Shown here piece by piece: positions 24,669 to 32,313 of a stretch of 37,459 nucleotides of DNA (its first letter is position 1; each line of letters begins with the position of its first letter). Position numbers and translations under genes: made by a program. The DNA is from Candidatus Sifarchaeum marinoarchaea (GTDB lineage Archaea > Asgardarchaeota > Sifarchaeia > Borrarchaeales > Borrarchaeaceae): positions 1-37,459 of the forward strand of contig JAECRW010000002.1 of assembly GCA_016294985.1 (NCBI GenBank), written 5' to 3'. A model generated the notes under the pieces. That model saw only the letters and a list, made by a program, of their open reading frames with translations, did no database searches and was not told the origin of the DNA.

Positions 24669-26438
24669 TTAGGAGCTTTCACTTCTTTCGATATAGTAAA
24701 TTAGAGTTCTTGGATTTTCCACTTTATAGATTAGCGTAAAGTTATTTGGGGAATCTCTTTCAAAGTATAACTCGGGAAAATACTCTCTTGATTCTGGGGA
24801 CATTGAGTCTAGAACGAGATAACTAACATTAGAATCTACAATCCTGTATTCCAATGTTTGGTTCTGATAAATATTAGGAAACCCAACTGCTTTTAATCTA
24901 GAGAAATAATGAAACACAAGGGGTTTATGTGCAATAACAACAGACCTAGGACCTGCTTGATCTTTTAACCACTCTGCAGCTTTTACATATTCCTCCGAAG
25001 CGGGACTGGGTATAACTCGATACTTAATTAATTGCGTTTCAGCAATTTCATTTATTGGGGTTAAATATCCTATATTAAGAGAAGAATATGGATTTTGTGG
25101 AGTAGTTAACGAAAAAATCAAAAGAATGCTGTATAAATTGATCGAAATGATGAATGTTAAAGCAAGTCCTCCTAGAACTTTCGAGAGCTGGATTTTTTTA
25201 GAGGACTGAAAGATCCACGAGTTTTTTAAATTAAAAATTCTTGAGATCGCCATTGCAGCGAATATAGAAATCAGAGGGACAAGAGGAAGTAGATACCTAT
25301 GATATCGAGTGGGATACCAAATGAAAAACATCATGTACACCACTAAATAAGAATAAATAAGACGAATATTTTCTCGTTTGCCAGTAAAATAAAACCCAGG
25401 AATTGCAAAAAATAGTATTGTAATTGGAAAGATGAAGATAGACAAGAACGCGTAAGAAACTAAGCCGCCCCATAATCTTAACAGAATGTCTAGGAAGGAG
25501 TGGGTTCGGAGATATTCAAATATGTTTTGAGTTCCAGAGTATTCTGCGGATATTCCAGTTGATGTAGGATCCCTCCACAGGTCGGCTATATATCTAGTGC
25601 TCAAAGGATTACCAAACAAAATTGTATTCCTTAAGAACCACGGAAATGTTACAATTAAAAGGCCAATTATAAACCAAAGACATACGGAGAGTAAGTCTCG
25701 CGCTTGCTTCTTTTTTATTATTTCAAAAGCGATCAAAACTATATAAGCGACTATTATTAAGACACCGACATAGCGACTTAGATACGCGAGTCCAGTAAGT
25801 ATTCCCCCAATAAATTGATTTCGTTTTTCTCTTTCAATTGATAAGTAGTAAAGTGCACACAGCGAGAAAAATGTGAAAATCGTTTCACTCATTGGAATGC
25901 CAGAAAACAACCAAAGCGCTGGGTTTACTGCAATAAATATTGCAGCAATAACACCTGTGCGATAATCGAATAGTCTTTTTCCTAAGAGGTATACTGGGAT
26001 TATTGTTAAACTACCTATTATGATCAAAGGAACTAATGCACTTTGATAACTAATCCCTCCAAGCATATAAGAACAAGCGATAATCAATGAACTCAATGGT
26101 GGAAATTTGTCTTCTGGATGACCAAATCTTGTAAACCCAAGTCCAAGGGAGAGGCTTTCACTTAGTAACAGAACACGTACTGCATCAGGGATAAGCAAAC
26201 CTATTAAGGGATTTATCCCGAAGCATAATAGTCTTAACGAAAATGCAAAGACAAAAATAAGGAGAACAATTTGAACTTTTCGTTCAGAGAATAGTTTAAG
26301 GAATTCTTCTATGTTTTTCCTTATACTAAACGTAAGCACCACATCACCACTATCTATACGCCTTAAGAGATTAATGAATAGCTTTAAGTGGTTTTCGTAT
26401 AAACGTATCTCAATACTCACTGAAGTGAAGACACCCAA
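24669..26438 (-). CDS. GT-C family membrane glycosyltransferase (PMT/ArnT-like) with N-terminal extension
   Basis: The protein has up to 589 residues. About 50 polar residues precede the first membrane segment (VQIVLLIFVFAFSLRLL). A loop with LIPDAVRVLLLSESLSLG holds the expected acidic residue, followed by FGHPEDKFPPLSSLIIA. Other marks: PWFLRNTILFGNPLSTRY and YPTRYHRYLLPLVPLISIFA. The outer C-terminal domain has VKAAEWLKDQ and KPLVFHYFSR, shared with the GT-C protein at 16667-18214. The TTG start at 26438 is only the longest option; no Met lies before the first membrane segment and no clear Shine-Dalgarno sequence decides it. The gene is divergent from the GT4 gene at 26502. Confidence 0.83.
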   Translation of the reverse strand: MGVFTSVSIEIRLYENHLKLFINLLRRIDSGDVVLTFSIRKNIEEFLKLFSERKVQIVLLIFVFAFSLRLLCFGINPLIGLLIPDAVRVLLLSESLSLGLGFTRFGHPEDKFPPLSSLIIACSYMLGGISYQSALVPLIIIGSLTIIPVYLLGKRLFDYRTGVIAAIFIAVNPALWLFSGIPMSETIFTFFSLCALYYLSIEREKRNQFIGGILTGLAYLSRYVGVLIIVAYIVLIAFEIIKKKQARDLLSVCLWFIIGLLIVTFPWFLRNTILFGNPLSTRYIADLWRDPTSTGISAEYSGTQNIFEYLRTHSFLDILLRLWGGLVSYAFLSIFIFPITILFFAIPGFYFTGKRENIRLIYSYLVVYMMFFIWYPTRYHRYLLPLVPLISIFAAMAISRIFNLKNSWIFQSSKKIQLSKVLGGLALTFIISINLYSILLIFSLTTPQNPYSSLNIGYLTPINEIAETQLIKYRVIPSPASEEYVKAAEWLKDQAGPRSVVIAHKPLVFHYFSRLKAVGFPNIYQNQTLEYRIVDSNVSYLVLDSMSPESREYFPELYFERDSPNNFTLIYKVENPRTLIYYIERSESS

Positions 26439-26501
26439 TCTAGAGGAAAATATGCTAACTTCCTACAGTTCGCAAATCCGCGATATACAGAGGTTTGAAA
26501 A

Positions 26502-27752
26502 GTGAACATCTGTTTTATTACGTATCGTTTTCCACCAGATGTCACAGGAGGCGGAGAAATTTCGAATTATGTTCTCATAAAAAATCTTGCAAATTTGAAC
26601 CACAAGGTAGTTGTACTCACAAGAAAACTAGATAATTCGAAGCCTCTAAAGCAAGAAGATAATATAGAAGTACACCGAATAATACCAACCCCCTTTCCAG
26701 CAACAGGATATCCTCTTGAGCCGTATTCCTTATTTTTAGCGAAAAAGATAATTTCAATTCTAAAATATAAACATGTTGAACTTATCCATGCTTTAGACTT
26801 TAGAACAACACCTGGAGCAATAATCGCTGCAAAAATTTTAAGAAGGCCTATTTTGGTTACAATAAGAAATTATTGGCCAATCTGTCCACGTTTAACCATG
26901 TTTATACCAAATCAAGGGGAATGTGCTGAATGTTCTCCCTCATCGATAATAAATTGCTTAGGTAAATGGAAGACTGGACTTCATCATTATATCTTTATGG
27001 TGTTGAGACGTTTTTTTCTAAAAAAGGCTGACAAAATAATCTGTGTGAGTAAATATGTGAGAAATATTCTTTTTCAGACATTAAAAATTAACAAGAGTAA
27101 ATTAGCGACGCTCTATAACCTACCTGACTATCACACATTTGAGATAACAAGTACTTATAAAAAAAACCTCAAACAAGACTATGGACTTTCGGAAGAAGAT
27201 TTCATTGTAGGATATGTGGGTCGCATCACTTTCGAAAAAGGAATCGAGTATCTCATCAGAGCGTTCGTTAATGTTGTGAAGATAACGGATCAAATAAAAC
27301 TTGTGATCGCTGGAGATGGAAACAAGAAAATCGAACTGCAACAACTTGTGAAAGAATTAAAACTTAATAAATCTGTTACTTTCGCTGGATTTATCGCGCA
27401 TGAAGATATCCCTTCATTTTATGAACTTTGTGATGTTATTGTACTTCCCTCTATATGGGATGAGCCGTTAAGTCGCGTTTTACTAGAAACATTTCATTTT
27501 AGTAAACCTGCGATTGCTACAAAAACTGGTGGAACTCCAGAAATCATAAGCGATGGCGAAAATGGGCTATTGGTAGAGCCAAAAAACTCTGATCAAATAG
27601 CCGATAAAATTTTATTCCTCTATAAGAATCCGGATATACGTCAACGAATTCAGGAAAATGCTCAAAGTTATTCAAACAAAAACTTAGATTCAAGAACCTT
27701 GACAAAAAAATTCCTTGATTTATATAAAACAGTACTCGGTAAAAGGGGCTGA
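26502..27752 (+). CDS. GT4-family glycosyltransferase with a cysteine-bearing insert
   Basis: The protein has 416 residues. It begins NICFITYRFPPDVTGGGEIS, close to the start of the GT4 at 13891-15213, and shares with it a Cys-bearing stretch (YWPICPRLTMF, then CAECSPSSIINC) that could bind a metal. The C-terminal domain has VGYVGRITFEKGIEYLIRAF, SVTFAGFIAHEDIPSFYELC and the EX7E motif in WDEPLSRVLLETFHFSKP, then TGGTPEII. The start is GTG 26502 with GAGGT at 26490-26494. It converges on the L38e gene with a 52-base gap. Confidence 0.92.
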   Translation: MNICFITYRFPPDVTGGGEISNYVLIKNLANLNHKVVVLTRKLDNSKPLKQEDNIEVHRIIPTPFPATGYPLEPYSLFLAKKIISILKYKHVELIHALDFRTTPGAIIAAKILRRPILVTIRNYWPICPRLTMFIPNQGECAECSPSSIINCLGKWKTGLHHYIFMVLRRFFLKKADKIICVSKYVRNILFQTLKINKSKLATLYNLPDYHTFEITSTYKKNLKQDYGLSEEDFIVGYVGRITFEKGIEYLIRAFVNVVKITDQIKLVIAGDGNKKIELQQLVKELKLNKSVTFAGFIAHEDIPSFYELCDVIVLPSIWDEPLSRVLLETFHFSKPAIATKTGGTPEIISDGENGLLVEPKNSDQIADKILFLYKNPDIRQRIQENAQSYSNKNLDSRTLTKKFLDLYKTVLGKRG

Positions 27753-27804
27753 AATTTATCAACCGATTATAGATGGTTTTTCAACTGAATATTTTATAAA
27801 AAGG

Positions 27805-27999
27805 TCAGACTTCGACAATATTACAACGTACACGCTTTAGAATTTCTTCAGCTACATCTGGTGTTGCTTTCATAACATAAAGATATTTTGGTGTACGAAT
27901 TTTAATTTTGACAACGTCTTTTAATCTTTTAATACGTGCTTCAATGGCAGTTTCGGAAAGTTTTAAGAGTTCATCTGGGTCAGTAATTTGTTTTGGCAT
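27805..27999 (-). CDS. rpl38e: 50S ribosomal protein L38e
   Basis: The protein has 64 residues from the second of two adjacent ATGs (MPKQITDPDELLKLSETA). The family pattern is clear: a start MPKxI, a helix, then RIKRLKDVVKIKIRTPKYLYVMKA and a final helix ending RCNIVEV. L38e is found in eukaryotes and only part of the archaea. GAGGAG upstream fits ATG 27999 better than ATG 28002, which would be only three bases away. It lies 33 bases after the tRNA-Val gene and probably shares its transcript. Confidence 0.93.
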   Translation of the reverse strand: MPKQITDPDELLKLSETAIEARIKRLKDVVKIKIRTPKYLYVMKATPDVAEEILKRVRCNIVEV

Positions 28000-28049
28000 C
28001 ATTATCTCCTCTCGATCTCTTTATGTACTATTTGGTGGGCGGGGTGAGA

Positions 28050-28080
28050 TTTTCAGAAAGAGAAATTATATCTCTTTTCC
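28050..28080 (-). other. tRNA-Val intron 2 (T-loop 59/60)
   Basis: This 31-base segment interrupts the T-loop. The hairpin stem is AAAGAGA/TCTCTTT. The central helix TTCA/TGAA with bulges AA^G and AA^T, next to the T-stem GAG/CTC, forms the same strict BHB as in the tRNA-Lys T-loop intron. Both introns begin GGA and end TCTGAAA plus one base. Confidence 0.88.
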
Positions 28081-28094
28081 TTTGAACTCACGAC

Positions 28095-28124
28095 TTCCAG
28101 ACCCTTACAGAGATTGTAAAGATA
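28095..28124 (-). other. tRNA-Val intron 1 (variable loop, about 45/46)
   Basis: This 30-base segment lies in the variable loop. Its hairpin pairs CTTTAC (28121-28116) with GTAAGG (28108-28103), including one G-U. A relaxed BHB can be drawn with CGG of the anticodon stem pairing CTG (28100-28098). Cutting there restores AGGTC. The boundaries could move by one base. Confidence 0.7.
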
Positions 28125-28186
28125 CTCCGCCGCGTGAGGGCGGCGTCATAGCCAGCTAGACCACCCGCCCAAAGAGTTATTGGAAA

Positions 28187-28348
28187 TTATCCGGTTAATT
28201 CACGCTTTTTCCATCTAAGGTCCTTTGAGCGACATCGCCGACATTTCTTTGCGCCTGGTGGGTTTCTTGCATAACATTTCCTGCATATCATGTGATGAAG
28301 TAAATGTTTTCTTGCAAGTGCTCTTAGTTCTGGATCTGCAACTGGCAT
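28187..28348 (-). CDS. rpl40e: 50S ribosomal protein L40e
   Basis: The protein has 53 residues, typical for archaeal L40e. It begins MPVADPELRALARKHLLHHM and has a four-cysteine zinc finger: C22 and C25 (ICRKCYARN), then C36 and C39 (KKCRRCRSK), ending DLRWKKRELTG. In eukaryotes L40 is made as a ubiquitin fusion; here it stands alone. The start is ATG 28348 with AGGAGA just upstream on the minus strand. It ends 16 bases before the tRNA-Val gene. Confidence 0.95.
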   Translation of the reverse strand: MPVADPELRALARKHLLHHMICRKCYARNPPGAKKCRRCRSKDLRWKKRELTG

Positions 28349-28426
28349 TCATATGTCTCCTTTTCAAAGAATTTCAAGTGTATTGATTCATTTGTGACTC
28401 AATGCTGTCAAGTTTAGATTTTTCAT

Positions 28427-28445
28427 TGATTTATAATCCTTTCGT
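28427..28445 (-). promoter_or_regulatory. BRE/TATA promoter of the L40e - tRNA-Val - L38e unit
   Basis: On the minus strand CGAAAG (28444-28439) is followed by GATTATAAATC. This fits an archaeal BRE and TATA box, and puts the start near 28408 with a leader of about 60 bases before the L40e ATG. Confidence 0.55.
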
Positions 28446-28486
28446 TGCAGAATTTAAGTTAAAATTTGAACCCTACAGAAGGTGCT

Positions 28487-28879
28487 CTATTCTTTAGGTT
28501 CTTTAAGTTTTATGGATTCTGCGATTGAATCTATCTTCTCTTCCAGAAGTGCTAGATGGCGTACAATTGTTGTAATTTCTTTATCGGTATTTGCCTTTGA
28601 GAGATATAGTTCATATGTGGCGAAGAACAACACTATAACGGCAAGAATAAGTGCTGCATTTAGCGGCAGCTCGGTCATAAATATAACGCTTAAAAATTCC
28701 AAAACAAGAGGTTCAATTGAAATAAGTACCATGGACACCAAGAGCAAAATCCATATAAATATCCAAAACAGCATCCCTGACAAGCCAATTTTTTGGTGTG
28801 TGTACTGCCGGAACGTATGTGCCACCAAAACAATCGCTACTATTACTGCAATAAGTTGAATACTACGAAATACCAACAT
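28487..28879 (-). CDS. DUF2304-family small membrane protein
   Basis: The protein has 130 residues with three transmembrane segments (residues about 4-22, 31-53 and 72-92) and a short charged helix at the end (NTDKEITTIVRHLALLEEKI). This layout and the pattern RQY-x-x-x-K-I-G-L-S-G-MLFWIFIW fit DUF2304, a family of unknown role usually found beside dolichyl-phosphate glycosyltransferases. Here such a GT2 gene lies immediately upstream but on the opposite strand, starting 94 bases away. The start is ATG 28879. Confidence 0.78.
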   Translation of the reverse strand: MLVFRSIQLIAVIVAIVLVAHTFRQYTHQKIGLSGMLFWIFIWILLLVSMVLISIEPLVLEFLSVIFMTELPLNAALILAVIVLFFATYELYLSKANTDKEITTIVRHLALLEEKIDSIAESIKLKEPKE

Positions 28880-28972
28880 TTGAGTAACCCCATCGATATT
28901 TTCAATTTATAATGATGAATCTCTTGTGAATTATTTTATTAAAAATCCTGTGGCTTAATTAGTTGATTATTG

Positions 28973-29671
28973 ATGAATTCTAATACTTATTCAGCGCAAA
29001 TACTGTCGATTGTTATTCCTGCATACAACGAAGAACACACCCTCAGAAATGTAATTAATTCAATATCACTCGATTTTCCGCATGAAATCATTTTAGTTGA
29101 TGATGGATCTTCTGATAATACATTTGAGATAGCGAAAGCTAATCCTCATGTAAGAGCCATCCGCCATATCTTAAACAGAGGTTATGGAGCAGCAGTCGCT
29201 ACAGGATTCGAAATTGCGAAAGGAGATATCATTGTTACAATTGATGCTGACGGCCAAAATGATCCCCAGCAGATTTCTGAATTAATACAACCTATTCTAT
29301 CAGGCGAGGCTGATGTAGTTGTTGGGTCTCGATATCTTGATGAATCTAATGGATTTAGGATATCACTAATTAAACGCATTGGAGAAAAACTCATTGGATT
29401 TGTATTACAAAAAAAGTACGGAGTTAAAATCACAAATTCTCAAAGTGGATTTAAAACGATAAGAAAAGAAGTAATAAAAAACCTTTTGCCGTTAACTGAG
29501 GAACGTTTCGGTTTCAATACTGAGTTGCTCGTATGCGCACTTAAAAACGGCTTCAGAGTTGTAGAACTCCCGAAGAAAGAAATTCCGCGTAAATACGGCA
29601 AATCAAAAATTAAATTGTTTAGGGATGGCTTCAGGATCCTTTATGCACTTATTAAATCAATTCTTGGATAA
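28973..29671 (+). CDS. GT2-family glycosyltransferase, dolichyl-phosphate sugar synthase type
   Basis: The protein has about 232 residues, without a C-terminal membrane anchor. It has the GT-A fold: SIVIPAYNEEHTLRNVI, then ILVDDGSSDNT, LNRGYGAAVATGFEIAKGD, the metal-binding TIDADGQNDP, and a late SGFKTIRKEV and IPRKYGKSKIKLFRDG (the R-x-x-G-x-S/K signature). It should make a polyprenyl-phosphate sugar from a nucleotide sugar on the inner membrane face. That product is the donor for GT-C enzymes such as the one encoded 15 bases downstream. ATG 28973 is chosen over TTG 28970; no strong Shine-Dalgarno sequence separates them. Confidence 0.92.
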   Translation: MNSNTYSAQILSIVIPAYNEEHTLRNVINSISLDFPHEIILVDDGSSDNTFEIAKANPHVRAIRHILNRGYGAAVATGFEIAKGDIIVTIDADGQNDPQQISELIQPILSGEADVVVGSRYLDESNGFRISLIKRIGEKLIGFVLQKKYGVKITNSQSGFKTIRKEVIKNLLPLTEERFGFNTELLVCALKNGFRVVELPKKEIPRKYGKSKIKLFRDGFRILYALIKSILG

Positions 29672-29686
29672 AAAGAGCTGAATTCC

Positions 29687-30988
29687 GTGAATGATTTTGA
29701 ATTTCGCTTTCAAATAAAAAAAACCCATGTTCTTCTTGCTTTATTCATTTTGGTAGGTTTAATACTCCGTATGATAAATTTAAATGGTCCATTGGTATGG
29801 GATGAAACATATTATATAACTCACTCAGAAGAAATAAAACTTAATCCTTTTAAACACCCCGTTTGGGGAGGTCATCCCCCTCTATTTGCTTATCTCCTTT
29901 TTAGTGTATATCTTATTTTTGGTTCATCGATTTTCGCATATAGAATGCTGTCGGTCGTTCTAGGTAGTCTGACTATAGTTATAACATTTTATTTTGGAAG
30001 ACTGCTCTACGATGAAACAATAGGTGTATTTGCCGCCTTTGTTTTGAGTATCCTTCCACCACACGTCATTATGAGTCGTCTTATAATGATAGATGTAACC
30101 CTTACATTTTTTGGTACTCTTACTTTGTATGGTTGGGTAGCTGGTGAAATGAATGATTCCCGCAAACTAATGCTTTTAGGTGCTCTATCAGGTGTTCTAT
30201 CAGTTTTAAGCAAAGAACCTGCTATTATAATTCCCATGATTTTTATTTTGTGGTGTCTCTTAAGAAGAAAACTTTCATTCTATAATGTACTATCAATAGT
30301 ACCTCCTTATCTTGTGTATGCGATTTGGAAGATTTGGGCAGCTTTGACCAACTATAGTTACTCTGCACATGGCGTAAATTATACTGCCCTAGATCTGCTT
30401 ACCCAGCGTGCTCAATTCGAATCACTACCTATTAGTTACGTCAAAATCTTCGGAGAGGATCATCTATTTCTATTCTTTATTATTTTGTTACTTACGACAT
30501 ATATGTTCCGTATCAAAATTCAAAATAAAAGCATTTTCAATATGCTGCTTCCTATTATTCTCATAATACTTCTGGGAATTCCTCTTGGATTCTTTTTCTT
30601 ACAACAGTTCTTCCCTCTTCCTTCCACGACAAATTTTATAGATATTATCGCCCTTTCCTTATGTTTTTGCTTGTGGGGAATTCTTGCTATTCATGGCCTA
30701 CAAAATGATGTTTCTGAAAAATTCTTGCTCATTTGGAGTCTGTTTTGGCCTGTTGTGTTTATGTTAAATCCCAAAGTCAGTTGGCAATATCTTATTCCTA
30801 TCTCCCCCGCGTTAGCCCTCCTAATTGGCAAAGAGTTGTTTTTTTCTTTTACAAAAAACTGGAATTGGAGGTTATTCGGCATCGCCACAATTTCTGGGAG
30901 CATGTATTTATTTCTCGCCTATGACCTATTCGCATCGTATCTTATATTTTCGCAGAACGATCTCTTAACATTCCTTTTTGTCTTTTGA
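29687..30988 (+). CDS. GT-C family membrane glycosyltransferase (PMT-like)
   Basis: The protein has 433 residues with about 11 membrane segments. The first outer loop has NLNGPLVWDETYYITHSEEI, with the W-D-E motif expected of GT39/PMT enzymes, and a HPVWGGHPPLFAYLLF segment. VLSKEPAIIIPMIFIL is in a later segment and SWQYLIPISPALALLIGKE near the end. There is no large C-terminal outer domain, unlike the other GT-C proteins here. It starts at GTG 29687, only 15 bases after the GT2 stop, so donor synthesis and transfer are likely co-expressed. Confidence 0.85.
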   Translation: MNDFEFRFQIKKTHVLLALFILVGLILRMINLNGPLVWDETYYITHSEEIKLNPFKHPVWGGHPPLFAYLLFSVYLIFGSSIFAYRMLSVVLGSLTIVITFYFGRLLYDETIGVFAAFVLSILPPHVIMSRLIMIDVTLTFFGTLTLYGWVAGEMNDSRKLMLLGALSGVLSVLSKEPAIIIPMIFILWCLLRRKLSFYNVLSIVPPYLVYAIWKIWAALTNYSYSAHGVNYTALDLLTQRAQFESLPISYVKIFGEDHLFLFFIILLLTTYMFRIKIQNKSIFNMLLPIILIILLGIPLGFFFLQQFFPLPSTTNFIDIIALSLCFCLWGILAIHGLQNDVSEKFLLIWSLFWPVVFMLNPKVSWQYLIPISPALALLIGKELFFSFTKNWNWRLFGIATISGSMYLFLAYDLFASYLIFSQNDLLTFLFVF

Positions 30989-31072
30989 CGCAACTCAACT
31001 AGTATTCGCATAAAATACAATAAATTAAAGACGTTTATTAAAAAAGAAATGTGTAAAAGTGACGATATTGTG

Positions 31073-31546
31073 TCATTCCATGATAGTTTCAAGGATAACA
31101 TGGGCAGAAGTCTGTTTAACCCCCCCGATTCCCGAGAGGTCCTTTAGAAAAGAATCTAACTTAGCACGTCCGACCTGTGCAATCAAATCTATTTCACCTG
31201 TTACCCGAAATAGCCGTTGTGCTCTTAAGGCCTTAATTTTGTCGTAAGCTTCAATTCGTCGTTCAGGATCAATCTTTATGAACACGAATGACTCCGTTAC
31301 AGATTCACCTAGAGCTTCGAGGGCTTTATTTGTGAGATCTATAAAACCTCGCCCTGTACGAATGAAATCAATATCTCTTAGTTTTCGTAAATGGTTACTG
31401 AGAGCTTGACGAGTAATTCCAAGGCCATCACTTAGTTCATTTTGTGTTAGGATGATTGTGTGAACTTTTACGCTTTTTCCCGAATTATATAATCTTTTCA
31501 AGATTTGTAACTGTCTTTCTGTAATCTTAACAACATTACTGGCCAT
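31073..31546 (-). CDS. Lrp/AsnC-type transcription regulator
   Basis: The protein has 157 residues. Residues 6-60 form a winged helix-turn-helix (LTQNELSDGLGITRQALSNHLRKL). Residues about 85-155 fit the RAM/AsnC ligand-binding domain (SFVFIKIDPERRIEAYDKI, VTGEIDLIAQVGRAKLDSFL, VKQTSAHVILETI). The HTH looks ArsR/MarR-like with an extra turn before it, so the fold assignment is a mixture. It would bind DNA as a dimer or octamer. A minus-strand ATTATATAAATA at 31597-31608 could be its TATA box. Confidence 0.82.
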   Translation of the reverse strand: MASNVVKITERQLQILKRLYNSGKSVKVHTIILTQNELSDGLGITRQALSNHLRKLRDIDFIRTGRGFIDLTNKALEALGESVTESFVFIKIDPERRIEAYDKIKALRAQRLFRVTGEIDLIAQVGRAKLDSFLKDLSGIGGVKQTSAHVILETIME

Positions 31547-31972
31547 GCTATGTCCTCCATTATACTAGTTTACATGGCATTAAAACAAAATTTACATATT
31601 TATATAATTACTTATTTGTTTGCAAAAAAAAGCTTACATATTAAAAAGGTTTCGCAAGTATTTTCTATAAAAATTCTTTCGATGTCAATACTAGTTACTT
31701 CCAATTGACCCTCTATTTTTGAGATTTTTGTAAATGATGGTTTTCCTCTCTTCCTAAACGACGATGCATCCCATTAATAATCATTAAAAGAGTTTTAAAC
31801 TTAAAAAAAATGATAGGATTGCGAAGAGTGTTAAAATAATCCAGTATGTCAAGTTATCTAACTGTACAATAAGATTCGCATGAGAACCACACTTAACAAA
31901 AGATTGATAAGGGGATTGAACTATACGGAGAGCAAAGCAAATACATCGAACACGAAATCGAGGTAATCGGTA
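31547..31972. other. 426-base divergent intergenic region between the Lrp-like gene and alba
   Basis: The region is AT-rich. ATACTAGTT occurs twice, at 31562-31570 and 31688-31696, 126 bases apart. The minus-strand TATA of the regulator is near 31597-31608. Possible small frames on either strand have no support. No RNA gene is evident. Confidence 0.5.
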
Positions 31973-32254
31973 ATGCCAGAGTCTAATGTAATTTTCGTCG
32001 GATCGAAACCAGTCATGAACTATGTGCTTGCAGCCATCACTTTGTTTCATGGTAATATAAAAGAAATCCTTATCAGAGCTAGAGGGCGTGCAATCAGTCG
32101 CTCCGTAGACGTTTCAGAAATTATTCGCAACAAATTTTTAACTGATGTCAAGGTAAAAAGTATAACTACAGGAACAGAAAAACTAAAAACGGACGATGGG
32201 CATGAACTGAATATATCCACAATCGAAATTGTCCTTGAGCGCGGAGGCGACTGA
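31973..32254 (+). CDS. alba: Alba, archaeal chromatin and RNA-binding protein
   Basis: The protein has 93 residues, the normal length. It starts [20 protein letters not shown], the classic Alba beta1-alpha1 with the K-P-x-M-N-Y-V motif; the Lys is the residue acetylated in some crenarchaea. Then come [19 protein letters not shown] and a basic beta hairpin [18 protein letters not shown]. It coats DNA and binds RNA. ATG 31973 is preceded by GAGGTAATC. The KH-domain gene follows 59 bases later on the same strand. Confidence 0.97.
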   Translation: MPESNVIFVGSKPVMNYVLAAITLFHGNIKEILIRARGRAISRSVDVSEIIRNKFLTDVKVKSITTGTEKLKTDDGHELNISTIEIVLERGGD

Positions 32255-32313
32255 CAGATTTTCGAAATATCCAATGAATTGATATGCAACTTCTGTGGCG
32301 GGAGACAGTTGAC

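Larger units (their letters stand above)
28033..28170 (-). tRNA. tRNA-Val(CAC) with two introns
   Basis: Read on the minus strand, GGGCGGG (28170-28164) pairs with CCCGCCC (28043-28037), followed by discriminator A and an encoded CCA (28035-28033). The anticodon stem CCGCC/GGCGG (28143-28139 and 28131-28127) encloses CTCACGC with anticodon CAC at 28136-28134 and no 37/38 intron. The T-stem GTGAG/CTCAC is at 28091-28087 and 28048-28044. Removing 30 bases from the variable loop and 31 from the T-loop leaves a normal 77-base tRNA with variable loop AGGTC and T-loop TTCAAAT. An open frame of 83 codons over it is spurious. Confidence 0.9.

Noticed and set aside
27908-28159. Plus-strand open frame of 83 codons over L38e and tRNA-Val
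   Set aside because: It runs through an interrupted tRNA and the antisense of L38e, and has no family resemblance.
31784-32050. Minus-strand 88-codon frame ending in a hydrophobic stretch (possible small membrane protein)
   Set aside because: Its first third is antisense to alba, there is no start signal, and only the tail looks like a membrane segment, which AT-rich DNA gives easily.
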